A stretch of DNA of 64,000 bases from an uncultured Fibrobacter sp. (GTDB lineage Bacteria > Fibrobacterota > Fibrobacteria > Fibrobacterales > Fibrobacteraceae): positions 1-64,000 of the forward strand of contig CAKUWY010000004.1 of assembly GCA_934699585.1 (NCBI GenBank), read 5' to 3'. Under the pieces are notes generated by a model. The model ran no database searches and was not told the DNA's origin. It was given only the letters and a program-made list of their open reading frames with translations. Shown here piece by piece: positions 1 to 8,928 of the stretch. How positions within the stretch are numbered: the stretch's first letter is position 1; each line of letters begins with the position of its first letter. The position numbers and the translations under genes are program-made.

Positions 1-1452
1 AACATCAGCCGCATGGTGCACGAACTGGCCCATGGCAATACAAATTTTGGCCAGTATCGCGATGTGGCGTATGCCTACGACCAGTTGAATAGGCTGACAA
101 GTGCCGATGATGTGGAACAGGACTATTTTGATGAAGTCTTTGAATATGATGCGCAAGGAAGAATGACCGTTCAACGGCGAGATACTAGTATTGCGAAAAA
201 TGTGGGTGGCGAGTATAGTTATTATGCTAACACCAACAAGCTCAAGTCCGTCGCGATTGGCATGGGCGGAACGGCTGATGACCGCATTACGTCAGATGCG
301 AGCAATTTTGTCTATGATTCCGAAGGAAACCTGATAGAAGACAAATCTAAGAAGATGAAAATCTTCTATGATTGGCGGGGAATGCCTTTGACGTTTACTC
401 GCGAAGCAGAAAACGGTGATTCCTTGAAATTGGAAATGCTGTATGATGGAAGCGGAAAGAGAATTTCAAAGGCTTTGCTTCGCAAGTTGACAGGTGCAGC
501 AGAATGGTCTGTTGAACGCACGACGCATTACACAGGAATTGGAACAGAAATTCGTACAAGTAATAGTGGAAACGCAGATGAAACGAAAGTCGTTGTAAAT
601 ATGCCGCAAGGTTTCGGTAGATATGGTGTAGGATTGGCAAATTATCCCGACACAAGCGAATTGACTTTTGAATGGTATCTGAAAAACCACCTCGGCTCCA
701 CGATGGCAGTTTATCGCACAACAGGAACAACTGCTGGACCGCCCATGTTGCGACATGCTTACGATTATAGAAGCTACGGAGAAAAAATTGATTTGACGGT
801 TTCTGCGGATAAAGTTACAGAGAACTATACCGGAAAAGAATTGGATGACGAAACCGAACTTGGTTACTGGGGAGCGAGATATTTGGATTTGATGCTGGGG
901 ATGTGGATAAGTGTTGACCCGAAGAGGCAATTTAATAGTCCATATCTGTATGCAGGAAATGGGTATAATCCGGTGAACGGGGTTGATGAAGATGGAAATA
1001 TTTTGATAATGGATGAAGTGACCTCGAAAAATTATATGACATGGTTAAATTCTGGTACACCCGAGATGAATGCTGAAAGGTGGAAAAGGTTTAATACATT
1101 AAATAATTCGCCAAGGGTATACCAGTCAAAATTGAGAGAAACAGGTGCCGATAAATTATATATTGATCCAGATGCCGGTCCATTAAATGGAGAATATAGT
1201 AACGAGCAGAATGTAGGATACGTGAATGGAACTATGGAAAATTTCTTTCATGAAATTTTAGGACATGCGTATCATGACGAACTTATGGCTCTTAGAAACG
1301 ACGGTGTCGGCCTAGAAAAAGGACAAACAAGAGAACAGTTTATTGGTTTTGAAAAGGATGCTCGGGAAATAGAGAGGGGAAGAGCATTAACACCTAAAGA
1401 GAATGAAGATGTTGAAAAAGTATATGGAGATGTATTTGATAACACTAAGTAA
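1..1452 (+). CDS. Rhs core fragment with HExxxH metallopeptidase-like toxin tip (cassette A, 5' end outside window)
   Basis: The frame is open from base 1, so the gene starts upstream; the first internal ATG is at 13. Residues to about 330 are Rhs/YD-repeat core, ending in the junction WISVDPKRQFNSPYLYAGNG and VDEDGN. From about 1001 the sequence becomes AT-rich and encodes a ~150-residue tip that is not Rhs. The tip contains FFHEILGHAYHDE, a HExxxH motif, followed by an acidic EKDARE stretch that could supply a third metal ligand. HExxxH is the signature of M49 peptidases; NleD-like M91 toxins use HExxH. A zinc peptidase toxin is inferred. The tip is homologous to cassette C (6545-7020). The next gene overlaps its 3' end and is the likely immunity gene. 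Confidence 0.8.
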   Translation, partial: NISRMVHELAHGNTNFGQYRDVAYAYDQLNRLTSADDVEQDYFDEVFEYDAQGRMTVQRRDTSIAKNVGGEYSYYANTNKLKSVAIGMGGTADDRITSDASNFVYDSEGNLIEDKSKKMKIFYDWRGMPLTFTREAENGDSLKLEMLYDGSGKRISKALLRKLTGAAEWSVERTTHYTGIGTEIRTSNSGNADETKVVVNMPQGFGRYGVGLANYPDTSELTFEWYLKNHLGSTMAVYRTTGTTAGPPMLRHAYDYRSYGEKIDLTVSADKVTENYTGKELDDETELGYWGARYLDLMLGMWISVDPKRQFNSPYLYAGNGYNPVNGVDEDGNILIMDEVTSKNYMTWLNSGTPEMNAERWKRFNTLNNSPRVYQSKLRETGADKLYIDPDAGPLNGEYSNEQNVGYVNGTMENFFHEILGHAYHDELMALRNDGVGLEKGQTREQFIGFEKDAREIERGRALTPKENEDVEKVYGDVFDNTK

Positions 1453-1876
1453 ATGTGTGATGACTGCAATTCTTTTTTTTGTTGCTTGTGGACACACTTC
1501 AGAAACCTTCTTTTTTCATTTAGATGAAAAGATTGTTCTCTGTTCCCAAAAATGTGATTTGGAATATAAAAAAGAATACAACAATGTTTTGCTTGTACAT
1601 AAGGGGACATCTATTTATTTGATAGGAACTACAAAAGACATAATCAAATTTTTATACGATTCTAGTTTTTTGCTTAAGTCTATGAACAAAAAAGATATCA
1701 ACGGAATCACTGAGAAATTTTATGAATACAAATTAAATAATATAATAGCTTCAAACGAAGACTATCTCCTATGGCAAAAAACAAATATACGCCTATTACC
1801 AGAAGATGTTTTGGCGTATAATGATAGGATGATATTTACCATTTCTGTGAGAAAAGTCATAAAAATTTTGAAATAA
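1403..1876 (+). CDS. Putative immunity lipoprotein for cassette A
   Basis: About 157 residues, overlapping the toxin end by some 50 bases. Starts at 1403, 1409 or 1430 are all possible; an AAAGAG stretch fits 1409 best. A hydrophobic N-terminus ends in FFVACG, a plausible lipobox, so the protein is probably a lipoprotein. It is recognisably homologous to the gene at 7017-7466: both share IYLIG/VYLVG, FYEY...NNIIASNEDYLL/FYEF...KNLVASNLEFLL and a C-terminal IFTISVRKV/VFTVTKKV. That gene follows the homologous HExxxH tip, which supports a cognate immunity role. An envelope location implies that the toxin acts outside the cytoplasm (inference). Confidence 0.7.
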   Translation: MKMLKKYMEMYLITLSKCVMTAILFFVACGHTSETFFFHLDEKIVLCSQKCDLEYKKEYNNVLLVHKGTSIYLIGTTKDIIKFLYDSSFLLKSMNKKDINGITEKFYEYKLNNIIASNEDYLLWQKTNIRLLPEDVLAYNDRMIFTISVRKVIKILK

Positions 1877-1894
1877 AAATACATTATCATCCAC

Positions 1895-4800
1895 ATGGCG
1901 CATCACTTGGCACACGGGAATGACATTTACGGAGAATTCTGCGGTGTCCAGTATAGCTATGACCTTATGAGCCGCCTGGTGAAAGTGGACGACTCCATCG
2001 ACGACGAATTCGACGAAATCTTCGCCTACGACGCTCTGGGCAGAATCGTTGCACAGCGTCGCGACACCAGTATCGCAAAGAATATTGGCGGCGAGTATGC
2101 TTACTATGCCAACACCAACAGGCTGAAGTCCGTAGCGAACGGCATGGGTGGCTCTGCGGATGAACGAAACATGAGCGACACGGCCAATTTTGTTTACGAT
2201 TCCGAGGGTAATCTCGTCGAGGACAGGTCCAAAGGATTAAAAATTTCCTATGATTGGAGAGGTATGCCTGTCGAATTTACGCGTAACGATGCCTGCATCG
2301 ACATACACGAACAGATCGTGTGTGGTTCCATGAAACTCGTGATGGCATACGATGGCGAGGGCCGTGTAATCGTTAGTGGATCGCTGGACAGTACGGGCAA
2401 GTTGCTCGCCCGCAGCGTGAACGAATTGGACTCCCGCGGCAATGTGGTCAGGTCGCACCCGCCAATGAGTTGCGGCTATACGCCAAGACCCGCGAACTGC
2501 GTTACCCCGAATGAATACGGCTACGATGCCCAGAGCCGTGTTGTCAGGAGCGTTGAACCCGACGCGGGGGAGACAAGGACATTCTATGACCTGATGGGCC
2601 GCGTCCGCGCGACACAGACACAGCGGCAGATAGATTCCGGTGCATATTCCGTTGTCGGCTACGACAACCTAGATAGGGCTATCTATACCGGCGAATGGAA
2701 ATCGTCGCTTGACAGCGGCTCGGCAAGGGTGTATTTTGGCAATGTGCAGAACCAGTTCAACCCGACTGTTGCGGAACTTACCCCAGGTACCGTTACCCGC
2801 ATGTTTTACGACCGTATGCCCGCCAGGGACACCCTGGGTGTAGAACTTTACCCGGCGACGGTCCAGGCAGACGCTTTCAGGTACGGCAGGACCCGCACGG
2901 TGGCGGTGGTTTCTGACGTGTCCGCTGACGGTAGCGGCAACGTTGTCCGTGTGGCGAAAGCGTATTCCTACGACAAGTACGGGCGAGTGGCGGCGACCTA
3001 CGCCTACGACCCGACAGCACCTGCGGACAGCCTGAAAATGCTCGCCGTGGAGACGGAATACGACCTTGGCGGCAAGGTGACGAGGACGACAAAATACCCC
3101 TACGGAATGGATGGTGGCGGGGCAAGTCGAAAAATTGTGGAACGGTATACCTACGACCGTCTGGGGCGTGTGGATAGCGTGTTCTCGAGGAACGGCGGTG
3201 CTGACGAGGTGTTGCTCGCGACCTATGCCTACTACCCGACAGGGAGCGTGAAGACCGTGATCATGGGCAATTCGCTCACGCTAACTTACACTTATCATAT
3301 TAGCGGAGCCGTGAAGACTGCGACCGTACAGTCAGCAAATGGGAATACCCTTTACTCCGAAACGCTCTACTACGAGGATTGCGGCGGCAACGGGTGCACT
3401 CCGCAGTACAACGGTAACATCAGCCGCATGGTGCACGAACTGGCCCATGGCAATACAAATTTTGGCCAGTATCGCGATGTGGCGTATGCCTACGACCAAT
3501 TGAATAGGCTGACAAGTGCCGATGATGTGGAACAGGACTACTTCGATGAAGTCTTTGAATATGATGCGCAAGGAAGAATGACTGTTCAACGGCGAGATAC
3601 TAGTATTGCAAAGAATGCTGGTGGCGAGTATGCTTATTATGCCAACACCAACAGGCTCAAGTCCGTGGCGAACGGAATGGGCGGGACGGCTGATGACCGC
3701 ATTATGTCGGATGCGAACAATTTCGTATATGATTCTGAAGGAAGTTTGATAGAAGACAAATCCAAGAAAATGAAAATCTCCTACGACTGGAGGGGAATGC
3801 CCGTGGAGTTTGTCCGAGAGGCGGATGGAGGGGATTCTTTGAAACTCGTAATGGCATACGACGGTAGTGGAAAGAGAATTTCGAAAACGAGCTTGCGCAA
3901 GAACGTGAACTCCGATGATTGGACCCTGGAACAAATAACCCACTACACGGGCATCGGCTCCGAGATCCGCAAGGAATACCACAATGGCGAACTCCAGTCC
4001 ACGAAGGTCGTTGTCAATATGCCCCAGGGCCTGGGACGCTACGGTATCGAAAACGCCGATGGTATGGCCAAGGGGGATGAATTCTATCTCAAGAATCACC
4101 TTGGTTCCACTATGATGGTGGCACAGGTCAGCAGTACCAACGCAAGCGAACCTGCAAAGGTCGCCGCCGCGTATGACTACAGGGCATTCGGCGAAATGGT
4201 GACACTTACACAGCCCTCGGACAAGGTGACCGAGAATTTCACCGGAAAGGAAAGAGATGACGAGACCAAGCTGAACTACTTCGGCGCAAGGTATCTTGAC
4301 GCGATGCTCGGAATGTGGATTAGCGTGGACCCGAAGAGGCAATTTGCAAGCCCGTATCTGTATGCCGGGAATGGCGTGAATCCGGTGAATATTATTGATC
4401 CAGATGGTAATGATGCTATGGTTGTTGTTACAGGAGTTGCAAATTCTGAAAGATCTAAAGCATGGAGTGGTGCATATAAACGTAATTACGAGTTTAACAG
4501 ATATCGAGTTGATGTGTATTTAAATACTGAAAAATGGAAGTCTGGACAAACATATAAAGATGTTGAGCCGTCTAAATCTTATTGGGGAACTCGTGATGCT
4601 TGGCATCCTGATGCAAAATACAATAAAGCTATTATTTCAGGATCGGGATTTGTCAAATATTCAGATGGACCAAAAGCAAATGCACATACTCCCGCATGGT
4701 TGGCTATTGTGAACGAAGGTTCTTCGACATTTAAAGGTAAAGGTCCAAATGGGATAACGACTTGGGAGGGCGAGTCTATACATGGCGGAGCTGGCCCTGC

Positions 4801-4942
4801 AAATTCTGAGGGTTGTATAACTTTTGAGAGGAATGATTGGCTAGACATACGTGCTGATTTGGTTCCTGATTTAGATGCAGGGAATCCGGTGAAGATCGAA
4901 TTTGAAACATTTACACCGGAGAAAAAATCATGGGAAGAGTGA
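1895..4942 (+). CDS. Rhs repeat protein with L,D-transpeptidase-like toxin tip (cassette B)
   Basis: 1015 residues, the longest Rhs frame here. Residues 1-150 repeat the 3' part of an Rhs core and are joined at MAYDGEGR to an upstream core segment, so the core region is partly duplicated within one gene. The second copy runs through the junction RQFASPYLYAGNG and IDPDGN near 4410. The ~175-residue tip (4413-4942) is AT-rich and contains IHGGAGPANSEGCITF. An H-x-G followed by S-x-G-C is the catalytic layout of YkuD-type L,D-transpeptidases and of Tlde1-like antibacterial effectors, so peptidoglycan attack is inferred. The first 55 codons match Rhs sequence without a signal peptide, so the frame is probably a displaced fragment. 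It overlaps the next gene by 13 bases. Confidence 0.8.
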   Translation: MAHHLAHGNDIYGEFCGVQYSYDLMSRLVKVDDSIDDEFDEIFAYDALGRIVAQRRDTSIAKNIGGEYAYYANTNRLKSVANGMGGSADERNMSDTANFVYDSEGNLVEDRSKGLKISYDWRGMPVEFTRNDACIDIHEQIVCGSMKLVMAYDGEGRVIVSGSLDSTGKLLARSVNELDSRGNVVRSHPPMSCGYTPRPANCVTPNEYGYDAQSRVVRSVEPDAGETRTFYDLMGRVRATQTQRQIDSGAYSVVGYDNLDRAIYTGEWKSSLDSGSARVYFGNVQNQFNPTVAELTPGTVTRMFYDRMPARDTLGVELYPATVQADAFRYGRTRTVAVVSDVSADGSGNVVRVAKAYSYDKYGRVAATYAYDPTAPADSLKMLAVETEYDLGGKVTRTTKYPYGMDGGGASRKIVERYTYDRLGRVDSVFSRNGGADEVLLATYAYYPTGSVKTVIMGNSLTLTYTYHISGAVKTATVQSANGNTLYSETLYYEDCGGNGCTPQYNGNISRMVHELAHGNTNFGQYRDVAYAYDQLNRLTSADDVEQDYFDEVFEYDAQGRMTVQRRDTSIAKNAGGEYAYYANTNRLKSVANGMGGTADDRIMSDANNFVYDSEGSLIEDKSKKMKISYDWRGMPVEFVREADGGDSLKLVMAYDGSGKRISKTSLRKNVNSDDWTLEQITHYTGIGSEIRKEYHNGELQSTKVVVNMPQGLGRYGIENADGMAKGDEFYLKNHLGSTMMVAQVSSTNASEPAKVAAAYDYRAFGEMVTLTQPSDKVTENFTGKERDDETKLNYFGARYLDAMLGMWISVDPKRQFASPYLYAGNGVNPVNIIDPDGNDAMVVVTGVANSERSKAWSGAYKRNYEFNRYRVDVYLNTEKWKSGQTYKDVEPSKSYWGTRDAWHPDAKYNKAIISGSGFVKYSDGPKANAHTPAWLAIVNEGSSTFKGKGPNGITTWEGESIHGGAGPANSEGCITFERNDWLDIRADLVPDLDAGNPVKIEFETFTPEKKSWEE

Positions 4943-5727
4943 TTTGTATTATTCTTTTAATTTTCGCTTTTGCTTTTGGCTCTGATTCCTGTCGCGATTT
5001 TTATGAAATGGAAGCGAAATACGTTGGCGGAATGCAGAAATACCTTAGTGGATATAAGGAAGAGGCGGATTCTGTTTGGAAAGATAATTATTGCATCGAT
5101 TCTTTGGCATGGAAAATTACATCAGACTTAATTAAACAAAAGAGAACACCAGAAGAAGTTTTTAGATCTATTTTAGAGACCAAGTGTGATGAACGATGTG
5201 GCTTAGTAAGTTTGCCTATAAAATATGTTGAGTTCACGGAGAAAAGGGAAAATGCAAAAAAAATACTGATGCCTTTTTATGATTTTTTAGAAAAGTCAAA
5301 GTGTAGTAAGCGATGTAATGACGTTGTAACAATTCAGCTTGATATCAGCAATGTTTGGCAGCCATGTAGCACGGAATTCTTTGCGAATTTTAAAGAAATG
5401 ATGTACTTTCTTTCAAAAGGAAAAAAAGATTCCGCTTTTTTTAGGTTGCAAAAAGTACATTGTGGAGATTCTATTGCATGGAATTTTGCTTTCAATTTGA
5501 CTAATAAAAAGACATTTCCCCAAAAAGTTTTCAATTGGATTTTGCAGGAAAATTGTGAAGAAAATTGGTGGTATGCAGAGATTCCTATTTATTATGTTTA
5601 CTACGTTGAAAAAGAGCGAAAAAAGGAAATGTTGCAACAGTTCACTAAAATGTTGAATAAATTCAAATGTGGAAATGGTACGAAAGAAATTATTCAAAAT
5701 AGTTTAAAAATATTAGAAACGCAATGA
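4930..5727 (+). CDS. Putative exported immunity protein with internal duplication (cassette B)
   Basis: 265 residues. The start overlaps the toxin stop by 13 bases. A typical signal peptide (MGRVICIILLIFAFAFGSDS) predicts export. The mature part is cysteine-rich and made of two homologous halves. The first has YCIDSLAWKI, EEVFRSILETKC, LPIKYVEF and FLEKSKC; the second has HCGDSIAWNF, QKVFNWILQENC, IPIYYVYY and LNKFKC. Conserved cysteine positions suggest disulfides in an oxidising compartment. No family is recognised. Position and export signal argue for immunity to the cassette B tip, which would act on the cell wall; the function is inferred from context only. Confidence 0.65.
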   Translation: MGRVICIILLIFAFAFGSDSCRDFYEMEAKYVGGMQKYLSGYKEEADSVWKDNYCIDSLAWKITSDLIKQKRTPEEVFRSILETKCDERCGLVSLPIKYVEFTEKRENAKKILMPFYDFLEKSKCSKRCNDVVTIQLDISNVWQPCSTEFFANFKEMMYFLSKGKKDSAFFRLQKVHCGDSIAWNFAFNLTNKKTFPQKVFNWILQENCEENWWYAEIPIYYVYYVEKERKKEMLQQFTKMLNKFKCGNGTKEIIQNSLKILETQ

Positions 5728-5787
5728 TAATGTGAATGAACAAGAAATAATAAAACTTCTTTAAAATGGCGTCTTGGGCGGTCTTTT

Positions 5788-7020
5788 TTGTACAAATCGG
5801 GCGGCAATTTGATTGCTGACTCTTCCAAATTCCTGGAAATTTCCTATGATTGGAGAGATATGCCTGTCGAATTCAAGCTCCAGGACAAGGAAAATTCCAG
5901 TGACAGCACCCGTCTTACGATGATGTACGACGGGTCGGGCAGGCGCATTTCCAAGACGTTCCTGACAAAGTCCGCAACCGCGACAAGCTGGGATACGGTC
6001 AAGGTGACGCATTACACCGGCATCGGCACGGAAGTCCGCGAGGAGTTCCACAATGGTTCCCGTGAAAAGGTCAACGTCGTCGTGAACATGCCGGAGGGCC
6101 TCGGCCGCTACGGCATCGAGGATGCCGCGGACCCGCTCAAGGGCATCTCCCTTGATGAAAACGGGAAGCCGACCTCCTGGAGCGCTTTAAATCCGAAATT
6201 CGAGTGGTACCTGAAGAACCATCTGGGAAGCACGATGCTTGTTTATGGCACCGTGGCCTCCACGGACCCGAACACCGCCGACATTGGCGAGACCAAGGCC
6301 GCGTATGACTACAGGGCGTTTGGCGAAATGGTGACACTCTCGCAGCCCTCGGACAAGGTGACCGAGAATTTCACTGGCAAGGAGAAGGACGACGAGACTC
6401 AGCTGGACTACTTCGGCGCACGTTATCTAGACCCGATGCTTGGATTGTGGATTTCTGTGGACCCGGCAAGGCAATTTGCAAGCCCGTATCTGTATGCCGG
6501 GAATGGGTACAATCCGGTGAATGGAGTGGATTCGGACGGGAATGAAGTCGTTATGGATGATTGGACAAAAGCCAATTATGTCTTATGGTTAAATTCAAAT
6601 GTTGGTGGTCCTGAAGTTAAGGCTATAAGACAAAATATTTTTGCAGCTTTAGAGTCCTCTGATCAAGTTTATCATGTTCGCGTTAAACAACCTGTTGATG
6701 GTCTTGATAAAGGGACTAAAGGCATGTATGATTCAGAATACCAAGCTGCTATGTATGACGGGACTATGGAAAATTTTTTCCATGAGTTGTTGGCACATGC
6801 AGGGCTAGATGAGGCCATTTATGAGCGATCAGGTATTACACTAGGTAATTCTAATTGGTTTGAACCTGAAAATAATGGCCGAGAACATTTTTTGGATGAC
6901 GAAATCAGGGCGAGAGGAATGGGCAATAGCCAGACTCCTGCTAATTTGATGAATATAATTGAAGAATATGGAAATTTCTATGATCTACATTATATCGATG
7001 AGGTTGATGTAAAAGAATGA
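5788..7020 (+). CDS. Rhs core fragment with HExxxH toxin tip (cassette C)
   Basis: 410 residues; the apparent start is TTG, and Rhs similarity begins abruptly near 5797 (GGNLIADSSKF), so this is a 5'-truncated fragment without a native start. The core ends with WISVDPARQFASPYLYAGNG and VDSDGN. The tip from about 6545 is ~158 residues and homologous to that of cassette A: MDDWTKANYVLWLNS against MDEVTSKNYMTWLNS, and GTMENFFHELLAHAGLDEA against GTMENFFHEILGHAYHDEL. HELLAH is again HExxxH, followed by LDDEIRARG as a possible third-ligand motif. The stop overlaps the next ATG (ATGA). Confidence 0.8.
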   Translation: MYKSGGNLIADSSKFLEISYDWRDMPVEFKLQDKENSSDSTRLTMMYDGSGRRISKTFLTKSATATSWDTVKVTHYTGIGTEVREEFHNGSREKVNVVVNMPEGLGRYGIEDAADPLKGISLDENGKPTSWSALNPKFEWYLKNHLGSTMLVYGTVASTDPNTADIGETKAAYDYRAFGEMVTLSQPSDKVTENFTGKEKDDETQLDYFGARYLDPMLGLWISVDPARQFASPYLYAGNGYNPVNGVDSDGNEVVMDDWTKANYVLWLNSNVGGPEVKAIRQNIFAALESSDQVYHVRVKQPVDGLDKGTKGMYDSEYQAAMYDGTMENFFHELLAHAGLDEAIYERSGITLGNSNWFEPENNGREHFLDDEIRARGMGNSQTPANLMNIIEEYGNFYDLHYIDEVDVKE

Positions 7021-7466
7021 AACAGCTATCAATCTTCTTGCTTCTCTCATTTTTGTTTTCCCACGCCACTGAATGCAGCGATGATTATATATTTACATAC
7101 AAAAAACAATCCTTTTTTGTTTGTAATAGTAAAATGGATGGTGTGAAATTCGAGAAAATTGAAGGAACCAAGATGCGTGTATATAGTTATCAAGGAATTG
7201 TTTATTTGGTAGGAAACTTTACTGAAATTTCGATATTTTTTGAAAAGACGGGTTTCTCTTTAATACGAAATAAAGGTAAAAAGCATAAAGATTTCTATGA
7301 GTTTACCTATAAGAATCTTGTGGCTTCAAATCTGGAATTTTTATTAGCGACTATTGATGGAATGTATAATTTACCGTCTTACGTTCTTTACGATAAAGAT
7401 GATGTAGTGTTTACTGTTACGAAAAAGGTTAGTAGATTGAAGAAAAGAAAGATTCCTATATATTAA
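7017..7466 (+). CDS. Putative exported immunity protein for cassette C
   Basis: 149 residues, starting in an ATGA overlap with the toxin. The N-terminus MKQLSIFLLLSFLFSHATEC is a signal peptide. The mature protein is homologous to the cassette A immunity candidate (1403-1876), with matching VYLVG, KDFYEFTYKNLVASNLEFLL and VVFTVTKKV segments. A lysine/arginine-rich tail (RLKKRKIPIY) closes it. Export fits protection against a peptidase active in the envelope. The two immunity proteins have diverged roughly in step with their tips. Confidence 0.7.
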   Translation: MKQLSIFLLLSFLFSHATECSDDYIFTYKKQSFFVCNSKMDGVKFEKIEGTKMRVYSYQGIVYLVGNFTEISIFFEKTGFSLIRNKGKKHKDFYEFTYKNLVASNLEFLLATIDGMYNLPSYVLYDKDDVVFTVTKKVSRLKKRKIPIY

Positions 7467-7497
7467 GAGCCTGACAAATTCCTATGCTTGGAGAGGC

Positions 7498-8019
7498 ATG
7501 CTGCTTGAACAATATAAACACCACCCCGCTAGGCAATTTGCGAGCCTGTATCTGTATGTGGGGAATGGGTACAATCCGGTGAATGGTGTGGATCCAGATG
7601 GGGGTATTATTCATTTAGCAAACAATCAGATGCAGCTTCTTGGCTATATTAATCAAGTATCTGCAAAATATTTTGGATCAGATGCTGAAGCTCGTGATAT
7701 TAATGATTTTGTAAATGGGGGTACCTATGGAGCGTTGGCTATACATGGAGAATATGATGGGGATTATTACTATCTTCATGATGGTGCAGGAAATGAAATT
7801 TATCCAGAACAATTAAAATTTAATGTAAAAACGCTTTTTGGAGCTTGTTTCTCTGAAAATTATATTAATAATCGGTCTGATGAAAATTTGGTAAAACCGG
7901 GATATCTTCCAACAGGAGAAACTCAGTCTTTTGTAGAATCAATCAATTTTTTAATTGATAATTCTGATACGGAAAAAATTAATGAATCGGGATATGACAT
8001 TAACTTTACAGACCAATGA
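7498..8019 (+). CDS. Truncated Rhs junction with clan-CD-like toxin tip (cassette D)
   Basis: 173 residues. Only scraps of Rhs core remain: 7470-7500 resembles the SYDWRGMP segment and is fused directly to the junction PARQFASLYLYVGNG and VDPDG, so most of the core has been deleted. The tip (about 7603-8019) has a hydrophobic strand ending in His-Gly (YGALAIHGEYDG) and, about 45 residues later, another ending in Cys (KTLFGACFSEN). That arrangement of hhhHG and hhhxAC is the hallmark of clan CD cysteine peptidases (caspase, CHAT and relatives). A protease toxin is inferred from these motifs only. The stop overlaps the next start (ATGA). Confidence 0.65.
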   Translation: MLLEQYKHHPARQFASLYLYVGNGYNPVNGVDPDGGIIHLANNQMQLLGYINQVSAKYFGSDAEARDINDFVNGGTYGALAIHGEYDGDYYYLHDGAGNEIYPEQLKFNVKTLFGACFSENYINNRSDENLVKPGYLPTGETQSFVESINFLIDNSDTEKINESGYDINFTDQ

Positions 8020-8825
8020 CGATGAAGTTTCTTTTGTTTATATGTATTTGTATCACAAATGTGATTGCTCAATCGTATATTTACAATGCCTATGAAAATA
8101 GCTTTGTAGATGAAAGAGATCAATCGATGTATAATGTTGTTGAAACAGATTCGTCAAAATGGCTTGCTGATGATCTTCATTATATTCCAGAATCAACATT
8201 ATGGAAAAATATTTTTAATGGCGATTTGTTTTGTGAATCCAGTAATGACTTGAAAAGATATCTTGTTGACGAAAATGATACTAACTCAATCAATTTGTTA
8301 AAAGAAACAATTGAGAATTGTCGTAAGGTTTATTACAAATGGGACCTTGCGATTACTTTGTGTCCTCGTGGCTGGCATTTGGCGAAAACAGAGGAATGGA
8401 TTGAATTGTCCGCTTATCTTGAAAGAAATCCGATTTTGCAAAATGTATTTTTTCAGGATTATCCTAAATATGTTAATTATAGTGTAAAGGGAAAGAAAGA
8501 ATACTTGGTTTATGAACATTTGATGAAATGGTGGCATGCTGATTTGCATGATTTATGGAAAAAAAATACTCGGGCCAGAGTGACCTCTTTGCGAAATAAA
8601 AAGCTAGAAATTAAGACGGATGTCCAATTTGGTAGCGAATTTTGGACTCTCACTCATCATAAAGTGTGGACGCTTTTGCCTGCCCGATGTGTTGAAAATA
8701 AAGAGGGACTTGATTACTCCATCTATATACCCAAAATTGATACATCTTCATCAATAAAATATGGACATGGAATAAAAACAAAATCAAACAAAGTATCAGA
8801 ATTAAGATTAGATCAACTGATGTAG
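8016..8825 (+). CDS. FISUMP-like exported protein, putative immunity (cassette D)
   Basis: 269 residues; ATGA overlap with the tip gene, and a second ATG two codons later. The signal peptide is MKFLLFICICITNVIAQ. The body carries degenerate FISUMP landmarks in the right order: SKWLADDLHY (family W-M-A-E-N-L-N-Y), CPRGWHLAKTEEW (family CPxGWHLPTxxEW) and FWTLTHH...LPARCVENKEG (family FWSST...VRCVKD). A FISUMP-derived protein directly behind a toxin tip suggests recruitment of a Fibrobacter surface-protein fold as an immunity factor. An unrelated neighbour captured with the cassette is the alternative. Confidence 0.65.
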   Translation: MTMKFLLFICICITNVIAQSYIYNAYENSFVDERDQSMYNVVETDSSKWLADDLHYIPESTLWKNIFNGDLFCESSNDLKRYLVDENDTNSINLLKETIENCRKVYYKWDLAITLCPRGWHLAKTEEWIELSAYLERNPILQNVFFQDYPKYVNYSVKGKKEYLVYEHLMKWWHADLHDLWKKNTRARVTSLRNKKLEIKTDVQFGSEFWTLTHHKVWTLLPARCVENKEGLDYSIYIPKIDTSSSIKYGHGIKTKSNKVSELRLDQLM

Positions 8826-8928
8826 TTGTTTAATAGGAAGTTTAACCTAAAAGAAGACCTCGCTTTCCCACTTGTGTGCCCCTCTAAAAATGGGTTGCTG
8901 ACAAAATGATTTGTGAACCTTTTTGTAG

